From Siphonodentalium dalli (Eukaryota > Mollusca > Scaphopoda > Gadilida > Siphonodentaliidae): a stretch of 64,000 bases of DNA. Numbering within the stretch: position 1 is the first letter of the stretch; each line of letters begins with the position of its first letter. Positions 20,965 to 33,060 of this stretch are shown one piece after another. The notes beneath the pieces were generated by a model that saw only the letters and a list, made by a program, of their open reading frames with translations, did not search any database and was not told the DNA's origin. Location of the stretch: contig CP136066.1 in NCBI GenBank assembly GCA_032622095.1, forward strand, positions 170,202,664 to 170,266,663. The letters are read 5' to 3'. Both the position numbers and the translations under genes were made by a program.

Positions 20965-22615
20965 AGTCGTTATTTCGTGGGAGAATCTGGATTCAGATTA
21001 CGGATTACACTCCGTACTACGTGGTTCGGTAAACGAACAGACCAGAATCAATAAACAACAGACCGTAATCATTATTTCGACGTAATCTGGATTCAGATTC
21101 TGATTCCGTAATCGGAATCAGAACATTCAATGTAAACAAACCGAGATTTCCCCCTCGGAGTTTAAAAACACGATAAAACAAACGAATCCGTTCCTTGAGT
21201 ACAAATTATTGCAGAATATAAACGATCCATATCAAAGAATTAAAAATGCGGAGACAAATTTTAGTTATCGATTGTAAACGGGGAGAATTTTACTGAAATT
21301 AGCCAAATAATAATGTTATTGATAGTATCGCTGGGGGAGCACTTCGGTTGATAGCGAACTTGAAGCAAATCCTTGTCAATTTCATTGTCACATTCATAAT
21401 GTTCATTTCATAATTCCATCCACAAAATACCGCCCGAACGCATGTCGATTTCAAATTCGTCTGAAAACGTCGCCATTGACCGAATTCACGTGAACCTGCA
21501 TGGATATTTCTTCTGCTGTGTTCGTAATGTTATGTTCCTTCTTATTCAAGAAATAATAGGATTATATGATATCTATGGATAATCAGATACACGTATGTAC
21601 TATCTAGTCTTATAACAATTTCATATTTAAAATGATTTGTTTCGTTAAATGCAGTCGGTTTAATAATATAGTCTGTGTTGTGCCGAAACACAGGCACTTT
21701 TTGGTCAACGTGTTGTGCATTAGTTGTAAAATAAAGCTTTGCCCATGTAGCTAATGTTGTGGTCTTGTGATGGCACGCGAGCTGCATCTCCCAATCGCAC
21801 AAACACAACGTAAAGCTTACTCTAGAATCGCATGATTATATATAGTGGAAATATCAGTCAGTTTATTTGATTAAATATCCACACATACAAGTTCTAGGGA
21901 CGTGGCTAACCCATGGGGCGCACCTCCAAATTCCCGGCCAATGGCACACACCCCCTTGAACCAAACATCAAACTCACATATTCGCAGAATTCCATTTGCA
22001 CCCCATTGGAATTATCCAACCTGACACACCCTTAGATTAGAAAATTACCAACTATTACTGGTTGGAAAATCAAACAATAAGACCAATTCCAATCTATATA
22101 TGGTGTCAAATTAATGTCCAACTAATGTTGTGTCATGCATGAAATTTCAACTGTTGGAAATGTACCAAAGTTCGGGGGGGAGACACCCCAACCAACCCCT
22201 GTCGCCACGTCCCTGTATACAACTGACACAATTCGTGTGTTTTCTGTAACGTCTTCGGAAGTTGATTCATGGGATCTGGAGCTATTAGAAAGGCTTGTTC
22301 TCATCAATAAACACACTTTAAGTTGAAAAAAGATGCGATTAAGTCAAAATGAGCAGCCAATTAAGCGCCATGTATATACACATAGAAGAAAAGCATGACT
22401 TTCACAAACATGAACATTATAAATATAAGATACAAATGATACTTGTGTCAAATACATGCATGAGCCATGTTTGACGCTGGGAGAACATTAAATCCAGAAC
22501 CGGCGACCACGTGGATTTCAAAATCTGACCTAGAATCCGTGTAATCTCGATTTAGCCCCGCCCCGTAATCGGTTTAGGATTCTGAATCCAGAATTATCCC
22601 ACGAAATAACGACTA
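20965..22615. mobile_element. Element with 40-bp inverted ends, 1.65 kb
   Basis: GAGTCGTTATTTCGTGGGAG at 20965, continuing to TCTGGATTCAGATTACGG, is matched in reverse complement at about 22560-22615 (CCGTAATCGGTTTAGGATTC ... CCCACGAAATAACGACT). The left end also has a second internal copy of TAATCTGGATTCAGATT at about 21082-21098. No transposase is visible. It holds a nested MITE at 21894-22215. Confidence 0.6.
21894..22215. mobile_element. MITE with (C)TAGGGACGTGGC ends
   Basis: The left end TAGGGACGTGGCTAACC and the right end GTCGCCACGTCCCTG are inverted. The body has the dispersed-family words ACCCCCTTGAACCA and CATTTGCACCCC. Relatives lacking one end are at about 3660-4110, 13190-13310, 22985-23110 and 26020-26180. 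Confidence 0.6.
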
Positions 22616-24331
22616 TGTGATATATATATATATATATGTATGAGCGCACAACTTTAAATGGCGCGTACACATGACGGGCAAGAAAATATCAGGTATGCCC
22701 CATGTGACTTACTTGACCAATGAAAAAAATAATACAGGAAAATATCTGATGGAGGCAGTGAACGGGTATGATGTCGGCTGTGTGTAATATGTATTCACCT
22801 TTATTAGTGGTCATCGGTATCCGTAAAATAATCTCCAAGGGATTCACTGTAACCGTTCACGCACTCGAGTCATGATCCATCAATAGTATCGTCTGTTTTA
22901 ACAACTGACCTCGTAATTCCATTTTAGATGGGTTGACAGAATCGCTGAAGTATTATATGGATATAAAGAGGCGTATATCTATATAGGGTTTCCGTCAATC
23001 CATGCGGGGTTCTCAACTGCACCCCCTTGAACCAGACCAAACTCCCAACATCACATAATTCAAATTGGACCTCATCCCACCGACTCTACGGTAATACACG
23101 TCAACAGTTGGAAATGCCATAACATTATGAATGGCCAATATGGACTATAGGTTGTTTACCGGACGCAATTCACTTGAACCAGCACGACTAATACTGTTCT
23201 GATTGAGCTCAATCAATGGCGTCAATACCGCCGCGTTCTCACGGGCTTAATCTTTGCAGCAAGAAAATACCAGGGTACAATTGTACCTGATATTTTCTTG
23301 CAAATATTTTCTTGCAGGTACATGTGAAGTCACATCGGATTGTCACTAACATGTAATAGAAATATAATCGTCCCGTTTCTAATTACAATATTCCATTGAG
23401 AGATATATACCGAATAGTAAAATTACCCAAGTCTGGACTTTAACGGAAATTTGGTCGAAAATATATTGGGCGACTCAGCTGACCGGTAGTTCGTAAAATG
23501 CACACAATTCAATCTCTGTTTGCAACGATAAACTACACAAAATCAACCGAAAAAATATTAAACTATGCTTGCTGGTGTAAAATTCACTTATTTAAAACGG
23601 AAGAAGCCTCTATTGTCATCAACACACTCAAGGTCGATAGAAATTCCGATCCGATATTCCAGAACTTCCCAATCCGATCAAAAAAACTCGAAATGTAAAA
23701 TAAAATGTATGCTCCCTTGATCAATGTCATGTCATATTATAATTGGCATGAAGCTGGAGAAATGTTAGTATTAATAGTGGAATGGGTATGTAACATATTC
23801 CTTTATCCGCAACTAAAGTATCGCAGTTCACGGTTTCACTGATCAGTCTTGTTCATAAATTTTGTTTTCGCGCTAACGACGGACATGTTTACGAAATGTC
23901 GTCATAATATGGGCGATCGTTGGAGTCACCCAATTTCTTAAAGTATCACTGCGCCCAGTGATGCGGTAGACGACATTTCCCTCAGCTGATAGAAATTGTC
24001 GCTATAAAGCTTCGCTAAGGGCCTTGACCATCAAATGCATGCAATTAAGCGAAAGCAAAAGTAGTTGTAATTACATATATATGACATTAAATTTCATGTC
24101 ATTTAAGCATCATTTATATTCGCCATAATACATTTATGGATGCTTTAAATTTCAAATAAACGCAAAATTTAGGTCTAATTTTTATTCAAGTTAAAATTTT
24201 GCGGATTCATTTATATCCACATCTACGTGGCCTTTACGACGAACTTAATATATGCTATGCATCTTTAAAATCAACTAGATTCATACAATAGACATCATTA
24301 TTCTTGTCACCCAATCGCCTAATCGTGGTCG
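22616..24331. other. Intronic/intergenic DNA
   Basis: A (TA)n tract lies at about 22620-22637. A short hairpin built from CAAGAAAATACCAGGGTACA and its complement lies at about 23257-23302. A fragment of the GGGACGTGGC family is at 22985-23110. No gene is supported. Confidence 0.45.
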
Positions 24332-24808
24332 TTAAAGGTACTCAACCCGTAAAGAGGGTCCCCATCTCAACAGATTCCAACAACAACAATCCGATCGGAG
24401 GGTCCTATATTACTATTTCTTTGGCTTTGGGGGTAAAAAATATTTGATTCGAGTCGAGGAACCCATCAAACAAAGCTCAGAGTTATTAGATATTGATTTT
24501 TGAAATTTGTTATAAACTCGAGATCAGTACTACTAACGGCCGTAATCTGCTCTGAATGTGTTCTCCAAATCTATTCAAACAGACAAGGATGGATAACTCT
24601 AAAATCAAGTGGTAATTTTAACGCAATTTTTACTGAGTTCTGGGCCAGATAGTATTCCCGATAATGAAAAATAATAGATTTCTAAAATCGATATCTAACA
24701 AATCTGAGCTTTGATGGGTGACTTCCTCGACTCGAATCAAATATTTTTGACCCCCGAAGCCATTGAAATAGTAATTGAGAGGAGTTTTATCGGGTTGAGT
24801 ACCTTTAA
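24332..24808. mobile_element. Foldback element, about 477 bp
   Basis: TTAAAGGTACTCAACCCG at 24332 pairs with CGGGTTGAGTACCTTTAA ending at 24808. The arms continue through AATATTTGATTCGAGTCGAG / CTCGACTCGAATCAAATATT to about 24510 and 24676. The left arm has about 40 extra bases. A lone end of the family (TTAAAGGTACTCAATCCG) is at 25990. Confidence 0.7.
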
Positions 24809-25117
24809 TGTAAGATATTGATCCCAAAATATAGGAAAATACGATAAATTCAAAAGTAAAAAAATAGGACAACTGCAAAGTACATGTTGCCTGGAAAATA
24901 GAAATAGAAGATATAAATTATACACATATATACAAATTACATGAAGTTCTCCATTTATTTACCATCACTTCAAATTAACTATTATGATTGGCAGTGTATA
25001 GTGCATTCTTAAACAACGTGGTGGTCGGCTTGAAAATGTGTGTTAATTAAATCATGTGGTCAGTTATAGCGGTGCGGAAACAAATTGGTATTATAATTGA
25101 GTTGTCTATGCACTTTA

Positions 25118-26680
25118 TATGGAATCCTATTACGGCCACTTGCTAATGGCGCTTTCGGCGCACTTTTTGTCGCTTTTGGCGCGATGCGCCGAAAGCGACA
25201 AAATGTGCGCCATTAGCGTTGTTTCGGCGCGCGCCGAAAGCGCCGAAAGCGACAAAACATGCGCCATTACGCCGCACTTTTTGTCGCTTTCGGCGCAACG
25301 CGCCGAAAGCGACAAAATATGCGCCATTAGTGCAATCGGCGCGGTGCGCCATTAGTGCATTCGGCGCGGTGCGCCATTAGCGCGGTGCGCCGAAAGCGAC
25401 AAAATATGCGCCATTAGCGCATGTACAATTAAGTATGTGATCACCCCAGCAGGGGTGCCGGAAGAGGGGGCAGATGGGGCAGCTGACCCCCTGCCCTTGA
25501 CCAAGGGGGCGAGCGGGGGCAGGACTTGCCCTTTTTCTGGAGAAAGAAAATGCTTTTTGTGTGTTTAATCTCATGTTTTTACAGTAAAATGTGACCTTTT
25601 TTGTCCAAATACCACCAATTTCACAAGGAATATAAATTTTTTGTCAATTTTGTCACAAAACCGCCATAAAAACCGACAAATACCTTTAAAATAGGGATTT
25701 TTGCCACAATGAATTTATGGTTATTTTTCCGAGTTTGCGGAGAAAATGCCCTCTTTTTTTGCAGAAAAGTGCCCTTTTTGTAGGCTCTGCCCCCCTGCCC
25801 TTGGATGCTTCCGGCGCCCCATGCACAGATCGGGCATGGTCATATGTACAATGTATAGGCCTATGTATCAATTTTAAAAGGGAGGGGCTGAATTTTGCTG
25901 TAGATAGACCTCCAAATGCTATAATTTGTCATTATTCAGATTTAAAATTATTGTGGCCGTGTAGTCCTGGTCCCTCCTTTGTGGGTAGTTAAAGGTACTC
26001 AATCCGATCAGACGGTCCCAGGGATGTGGCTAGAGGGTCTCCGTTGGGGGTGTCCATCTTGGGAAATTCCAACTGCACCTCCTTGAATCAGAATCAGACA
26101 AAACACAAATTTTACATAATTCCATTTGCATCCCCCCCCCCTTGCACCTTAGTGCTCATGCCTAATATCCTAACATCTAGTGATCTAAATCCAGACAAAT
26201 GGACAAGAGACCAGGACACACCGGGCTGACCATTGTTGTTCAACGCAGTGTGAGAATTTTTTTTGAAAACTGTACAAGAAAATCACAAATCCTAGCATCT
26301 AGACTGGCCTCAACTGAAGCTTGGGTCAGCTGCCCACTCTGCCCCCTCTTCCGGCACCCCTGCTGGGGTGATCACATACTTAATTGTACATGCGCTAATG
26401 GCGCATATTTTGTCTCTTTCGGCGCACCGCGCTAATGGCGCACCGCGCCGAATGCACTAATGGCGCGCCGCGCCGATTGCACTAATGGCGCATATTTTGT
26501 CGCTTTCGGCGCGGTGCGCCGAAAGCGCCAAAAGCGACAAAAAGTGCGCCGTAATGGCGCATGTTTTGTCGCTAATGGCGCACATTTTGTCGCTTTCGGC
26601 GCGGTGCGCCGATCGCGCCGAAAGCGACAAAAAGTGCGCCGATAGCGCCATTAGCAAGTGGCCGTAATAGGATTCCATAA
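25118..26680. mobile_element. GC-rich foldback element with GCGCCGAAAGCGACAAAA units
   Basis: Arms at 25118-25486 and 26318-26680 are inverted copies. The ends read TGGAATCCTATTACGGCCAC and its complement, and the inner limit is near CAGCTGACCC / GGGTCAGCTG. Each arm contains many short units (GCGCCGAAAGCGACAAAATA, TGCGCCATTAG) that are also inverted within the arm, so each arm can fold on itself. The 830-base middle contains poly-C, a GGGATGTGGC-family fragment and no coding region. ORFs on both strands of the arms only translate the repeat. Confidence 0.75.
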
Positions 26681-29327
26681 CTTTATGTGGATTCATCATG
26701 GGACACCATAGTATATAGCGTGCATTGTGCGTATGACAAACAGGTATAATATTTATATTGTAAATACTGTGCATATATTGTTATGTATATCATTGGTAAA
26801 TGTATTATGTAAGTCATGTACAAAATGTATTATATGTTATCTTAATACCTATGTATTGCGTGTCGATAAGATTAAACAAATTGAATTGAATTAAATGTTC
26901 AAGTGTAAGGATTTTCCATATTTTAAAATAAACGGACCGTAAATGTTACGTATAATCGATACATATACCCACATGATACAGTCGAAAATATTTAGAGAAA
27001 CGATGACATGATTGTCAAAATATTATCACTCTGACACAGCGATGGGGCCCAAAAATTAATAAAGATTTGTTTGCGCGGCCGGTTTTTCGTAGCAGGGGTG
27101 CAAGCAATGATAAAACCTGTTATGTCGTCGATTTTCACCAAAAACTTATATATTGTTATCTCCATAATATAGGGAATCTGAAACTGTGGTTTGAAGATAC
27201 TTAAGTGGAAACGTCCATGTCAGGGGTGTGATCGGTAGGGGGATAAATATAATGTTGTAGTTGAATGCTGAAATTGAATAAGCATTATTTTCGCTAATGT
27301 TCATACAAAAGTACTTTGCTTTTCCGTGATATTATGAATTAAATAGTATTATTTAAAGTTTCTAAATGGTGCTGTCCAAGTCATGAATGGAGGTCGAGTG
27401 GGGGCACCAACATTGCGAAAAGAAAATTGTCGCCGACATAAAGTGATGTGAAATACTCCGCTGCATGGGGCTCACAAGGAATACACTTGCTCAAAGCAGG
27501 TAGTTTAGATAGTTCTTAGAGCTCTTTCCATCAATGTATCACATTATTATAATCAATAAATTTGAAAAATTATCAAGGAAATATGGGTTGATACAAAAAT
27601 CGGACTTGGCACTGAAAGGGTTAAGTTTGTATATACATTGTCAGCATACAACGTCATTCTATTATATAAATCAAACATAGTAACTCTCGTTAGAAAAATC
27701 ACTATCGCGTGTTTATCGACGATTTGTTCGGGACGAATGGCGGACTGTTTGTTTACATTTATTCTTAGTTCAGATGTCGTATTTTACGACACGGTATACA
27801 CCTATAATATCTCAATGATATTTTTGGTCAAATTGGTGAAGTTGTTGAGTCGTAAAATTTCAGTATTAGGCAAGGGGGTCGCGGAAAAAATTTACATATA
27901 TGGGGTGAAAAAAATGTTTTTGCTCCTCTCGGGGACCCACCACCCCTCTACCTGCAATTTTTTTCTTTTTTTTCCGCCCAATTTTTGGGACCCACCCCCA
28001 AAATCTTGCAAAAAACATAAAATATAAACCAAATCATAGCTTAGCAAAGAGTTGTTCCGTTTATTATTATTTAATACTATTCCAGCATTTTAGTAAACCT
28101 CTAAACAGCTCTAAAGGGAGGTAATTATATTAGTATAAAATGTGTAAATGATGAGTGCATGCACTTAAACACATTGGGCATAATGCCATAACACATAATA
28201 ATTATGAGGTAATACATGTCCTGATATCCTCCATAACTCCATAGTCTTTTATATAACAATAATATAAGATGATTTTAGACCCAAGGCCCAATAGTAATAC
28301 TGTAGTAATAGGGGTAGAACAAATTTCATCTCCCCTATTTCTGTGATATATATCTGCACATGGGTATGATGGGACCCAAGGAAAGTCACACGCACAACAG
28401 CTCACAGACTAAATACATGTATGTATGTCATCTTGGTGTGCAGATTGACATATACCAATATTAGTGAAGAATTGGTAGCATTATTAACTTATTATCATAG
28501 TATGTAATAATGTTGAATTGAATAAATTAAATATTGTAAAGTTCCTTGCTTGTTCAAGTTGTTGTCAACCATCCCTGTTTTACATCTGTGGGTTCACTAA
28601 GAGTCGTTGCACACAATCCTGATTCCTCCCAGGTAATGATGCCGCAGGCAATATAGCATCCGAGTAAATTGGGAGGTTTGCCACAAACATAGCAGATTTA
28701 ATCTGATCCGAATAATAAAGTCGGATGATCGGCCATTTTCCCAGTTTATAACAGTAAACAAATTTGTCAAAAGTAATAGCAAAATTCATCACAGAATTCA
28801 TCAATATAAACTCAGCTTTATATTTTGTTCAAACCCTTAAAGGGATACACATGTGTATATATATAGCTATGACATACACGTTGACATCCAATTGAAAGGC
28901 TATCTTGGATATGCATATTATAAATGTTTGTTCTTATGTGTGTTTTAATGTTTGTTATATGATTTGTTTATATATATAATATATCTTTCATCCGTCGAAA
29001 TCTGGTACATTAATTTTGACATATACATTAGCATACATACACCCCTAAATGGTAGTTAGTACTGGTTAATATGTTATAAATAGCCTAGTGGGTCATTTGG
29101 TTCATATTAACAGATTACATGAGCACAAAAACTGAGTGATTTTAAGTGGAGGAAATAATTAGCATTTTTGGTCATTTACACATTTTTCCGGGTCCAAATG
29201 ACCCACCCACCCCCCCTATATATGGAATTTTTGTGCGCGACCCCCCCCCCCCCGTTTTAGGTAGTAAAATATTCACATTATCTGTCTTTAACCAACTGAA
29301 AACGTATTTACATTTTTTGTTACGTTT
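26681..29327. other. Long gene-poor stretch
   Basis: No exon, RNA gene or strong repeat was found. At 27880-28025 a C-rich/T-rich block (GACCCACCCCCAAAATC) belongs to a loose dispersed family also seen at about 29200-29250, 29650-29730, 34120-34290 and 34550-34665. If the PAN exon joins the second fibrinogen exon, this lies in their intron. Confidence 0.4.
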
Positions 29328-29545
29328 TCACCCTGGTTACACCGAGCTAACATGCTACGTGGTACCCTGGGCAACCATGCTTCATTTTACATGGGTTACG
29401 CCGGGCATCGATGCTGCGTTTTACCGGGGTTATGCCGGGCAACAATGCACCAATTTACCGCAATTATGCTACCTACGTTTTACTCGGGTTACGCCTGGCA
29501 ACCATGTTACGTTTAACCAGGGATACGCGGAGCAACCATGCTAGT
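29328..29545 (+). repeat. Tandem repeat of about 33 bp
   Basis: About six diverged units contain GGGTTACGCCGGGCAACAATGC and TACGTTTTACC-like blocks. Spacing is 33-36 bp. Translated ORFs over it have no support as genes. Confidence 0.65.
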
Positions 29546-30059
29546 CTTATATATCTAAGGTCATGTAAACTTAGGGAAATCATTTACCGTGTTTATAAGC
29601 TCCGTATTTGGGGGCATATGTTAATTAACTTAGAAGTTAAATATGTTTCGTAGGTTTGGGTGGTGGTGGGTCCTGAAATTTCACGATTCAAAAAAAGGGC
29701 ATACATAACTTCCTGTAATTTTCACTACCCCCTCCCTGGCGGTTGATATTAATTCGCGTTAGAAAATCGACTAAAATATCAATCTTTATAATACACTGGC
29801 AAATTTCCATCTCACACCCATTAAATGGCAATGTATGGCCTTATACTTCAGAAAAAAATATTCAAGATATATGAGGGTGATACGAGTACATGGATCTTGT
29901 CATAGCAGTATGCATTCAGCTTAAATTGGGCGCAAATGAGAATGAGCTGACGCGATCCGAAACTGCAAAACAAAGGAATAATGTGTACTAGTCCTCTACA
30001 TATATATACATTAATGGTGGTATACGTCGTACGTTTGTCTGAACATAATTAAATTGCGA

Positions 30060-30309
30060 TTAACCCTTTTTATACCAAATGGATTCTCCCAACCAGTTAT
30101 AAAAAAAATACTTCGGAATGGTCTATTATATCACTTGGAGTGATGAAAAGGATATACGAGCAGACGACAGCCAGACGAAATGATAATACAAGTGCAGAAG
30201 AATTCACATTCATTTAGGAAATGTTAAGATGAGAAGTTTCTTGAACTTATTATCTTAACATTTTCTAAGTGAACTCCTCGTCAATGAGTATTTAGTTTAG
30301 ATAGGGCTA
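30060..30309. mobile_element. MITE with TTAACCCTTT ends, copy 1
   Basis: TTAACCCTTTTTATACCAAA at the left and TATTTAGTTTAGATAGGGCTAA at the right form diverged inverted ends. An internal hairpin (CATTTAGGAAATGTTAAGAT with ATCTTAACATTTTCTAAGTG) lies at about 30208-30270. It sits about 130 bases before the fibrinogen acceptor, within the intron. A second copy is at 52964-53238. Confidence 0.55.
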
Positions 30310-30439
30310 ACTGAAAACAGTTGTTAAAGTCTTTGAAAAGTCATAAAACTTACATTGAAAAATGATGTTCCGGATCACCGACATGGGTCGCAGATTGTTA
30401 CTACTTATGGAAATATATCATTTCATTTCTATCTTTCAG

Positions 30440-31077
30440 ATTGCAGAGATTTGCTGTTGGCTGGCCACGACATCGATGGTGTGTATACAATCACACCAGA
30501 TGGCGCCACCAAAAAGAAGGTCGTCTGCGACATGACGACCGATGGTGGCGGTTGGACGGTTTCCCAACAGCGGCTCAACGGGGGGACGAACTTTAAAAGG
30601 TTATGGGCGGATTATGCGAAGGGGTTCGGTGATCCGGCGAACAACGAAGATCACTGGCTAGGACTCGATACCATTCACATCCTGACCGAATGCCCTACCG
30701 AGGTTTATGAAAAACTGAGAACGGCGGATGGAATATATTACTACGCCAAATATACAAGTTTCAGTGTGGCCGGTAGCTCGGATAAGTACAGGGTCAGCGT
30801 CAGTGGATATAGCGGCACAGCGGGGGATTCATTCAAGTATCATGACTGGATGCAATTCAGCACAGCAGACGGCAACAATGTACCATCGTCCTGCCCTTGG
30901 AGTTGCGCTGGATTCTTTGGGGGCTGGTGGTTTAATTGTTGTCACCATAATAATATAAATGGACGTTACCTCAACAGCACTGCGAGCGGTCAGCCGAACA
31001 TAGGAATGCTGTGGATAAATGATCTTGGACGAGAAAACTCACTCATGCACACCACCTTGATGATTCGGCACAGTTAA
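30440..31077 (+). CDS. Fibrinogen C-terminal (FReD) lectin-like protein, last exon, copy 2
   Basis: This is the paralogue of the exon at 6995, encoding about 212 residues. The acceptor TTTCTATCTTTCAG ends at 30439 in phase 1 and TAA is at 31075-31077. It keeps the first cysteine pair, DGGGWTV (followed by SQQRLNG), WLGLD, DWMQFSTAD, GGWWFNCCH and INGRYLN. The calcium loop reads DGNNV instead of DxDND. Both copies share an unusual SCPW(N/S)C cysteine pair just before the GGWW motif. The PAN exon at 15327 is a good candidate 5' partner by phase. A secreted recognition lectin is the likely role by family. Substitutions relative to copy 1 keep the frame open throughout, which suggests both are or were functional. 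Confidence 0.85.
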
Positions 31078-31531
31078 TTATCGCATGACATTGTGGTTCA
31101 AGATAACCACCAGCAGCAGCAACAACACCAGCAGCGTCTTCACTCACTCTGACAATGAGATCGTTATCAAAACAAAATAAAAATAGGCATATCGTCATTG
31201 GAAACCGGGATTCAGAATTTCAATAACAAGACACGAGATATACATGTAGTTGTCCAGATCATATTGTATCTCATATTATCGTATCGTATCTTATCTCACC
31301 CTTGTTTAGATTATATAATAGTGTATGTTATCTTGTTAAATCTCATTTCATTTCGTTTAGGCTTGTCGGTCGTGTTGGAGTGTATCACCCACACTGTGTA
31401 CGCATGAATCAGATCATGCTCAGGCGGTACGCGAGATCTATACCCACTGTTAGGTCTTAAATTGTATTTGGGGTTCATATAAAAGCCTAGTACTTGTATG
31501 CGACATTGAATGCATTTTTTATGACAATAAT
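31078..31531 (+). repeat. 3' UTR and duplicated flank of FReD copy 2
   Basis: This is homologous to 7642-7675 and 8571-8880. It includes a (CAG)n-like stretch at about 31107-31134 that copy 1 lacks. Confidence 0.65.
31176..31181 (+). promoter_or_regulatory. Candidate polyadenylation signal AATAAA
   Basis: AATAAA lies 98 bases after the stop of the second fibrinogen exon, inside the duplicated 3' flank. The position is normal for a short 3' UTR. Confidence 0.5.
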
Positions 31532-32518
31532 CACAGGGGTCTGTAACGCGCTCCGCTGTCCGCCCCCTTTTGCGCTGCCCATATACGCCGCTAGTATATA
31601 CGCGCCTGCTTCACGTTAATGGTAGTATAATAGAGACAAGGGGAACTGTAGTTATTCCCCGTTATATCATCGCTCGGGAATCGGACAAATTTAGCCCATT
31701 TACCCGAGTAATGCTAACGATATAGTCACGGATGTATCGGCGAAGGATTCATCTTTCAATCAGTACCACAAACTCCCCTCAGAACCATTTATATACATAG
31801 CATTTGAAAAAAAAATTTACCACCGAATAATTTTATAGAGGGGAAATCTGTCGATAATTCTAATTTTGTTTTCATTATTTTCACGCCGCTCCTCATTTTA
31901 ATATTCATTACGACCTGACCTCGATTATAATACTGAGTGGTGATTGGCTGTTTCTACTATGGCAGGCGTGGAAAGGTGAGTTCGTAATGAATATTAAAAT
32001 GAGGAGCTGCGTGAATCGTAAAAATATAATGAAAACAATATATAGACAGATTTCGCCTCTATAAAAATTGTTTACTGACGATGTGTTGATTTGAATGAGT
32101 AAATAAATTATTAGCCGACAATAATTCACTGAGCTCTAGATGTTTAGTTGATCGTTTGACCGATTTTTGATTATAGTAAGTAGGATCAATCCGAAAAAAT
32201 ACGCTGTCCGGAGACAATATTCGGTGGTAAAAAAATTATCAAATGCTATGTATATAAATGGTTCTGAGGGGAGTTTGTGGTATTGATTGAAAGATGAATC
32301 CTTCGCAGATACACCCGTGGCTATATCGTTAGCACTACTCGGGTAAATGGGCTAAATTTGTCCGATTCCCGAGCGATGGTAAAACGGGGAATATCTACAT
32401 TCCCCTTTGTCTCTATTATACTATAATTAACGTGAAGCAGGCGCGTATTTAGCAGCAGCGCATGTGGGCAGCAAAAATGGGGGCGCGGACAGCGGAGCGC
32501 GTTATACAGGCCCCTGTG
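31532..32518. mobile_element. Foldback with CACAGGGG ends, 987 bp, hAT-like
   Basis: The ends CACAGGGGTCTGTAACGCGC and GCGCGTTATACAGGCCCCTGTG are inverted. The arms continue (TCGGGAATCGGACAAATTTA, AACTCCCCTCAGAACCATTT and complements) to a centre near 31911-31981. The right arm has about 150 extra bases at 32060-32205. CAGGGG ends are typical of hAT elements. It splits the duplicated fibrinogen flank. Copy 1 is uninterrupted at the matching place (GGTTATAATTGGCC near 8900), and ATAAT occurs on both sides here as a possible decayed target duplication. Confidence 0.7.
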
Positions 32519-33060
32519 CTATAATGGTCATGTTAAGCCCTTTTTAATTTTCTTTTTCGGATGTTAATCGGGCGACAGTTTATTCGCCAAAGGGTTCCGA
32601 TTATCACTATGTCAGAAATAGCAGATACTATTGAGAAAAGAGATGATCATAGATGATATTTGAGTGCAATATCTATGTCATTCATCACAAATTTTCTTAA
32701 GTGGCATTCAGTATTAGCTCCCCAGTCTGTTAACAATCTTTAAGTATCCAAATGGTAATCAGGGGTGAGTGTGCGACACCCTCACATTGTCCAGCCTCAA
32801 CAGGACTAGTCACATCTCATCTCATCTTGAAATAGACACACCTATAAATGATCATGTACATGTACAACTGCTTGATATAATTATATTACCGCTCTAGACA
32901 TTAATGAATAATGTACAGAGCATTGAGTGGCTGCATTTCTGTAATATGTTCGTATATTTGTTGAGGATAGCCTGGGCAATAACAAAAACACCGATATTTA
33001 TATCTTGTTTCTTTTTCCAAAGTTCTTGTCAACAAATATATATTTACATTCCAGCCTGAA
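32519..33060 (+). repeat. Duplicated flank of FReD copy 2, distal part
   Basis: This continues the homology with 9872-10960 without the foldback found there. Shared words include TTAATCGGGCGACAGTT, TCTAGACATTAATGA and TGGCTGCATTTCTGTAATAT. Confidence 0.65.

Noticed and set aside
25119-26774. Several ORFs with repeated AHFLSLSA-type peptides
   Set aside because: They translate the GC-rich repeat on both strands of a foldback and change with every repeat copy.
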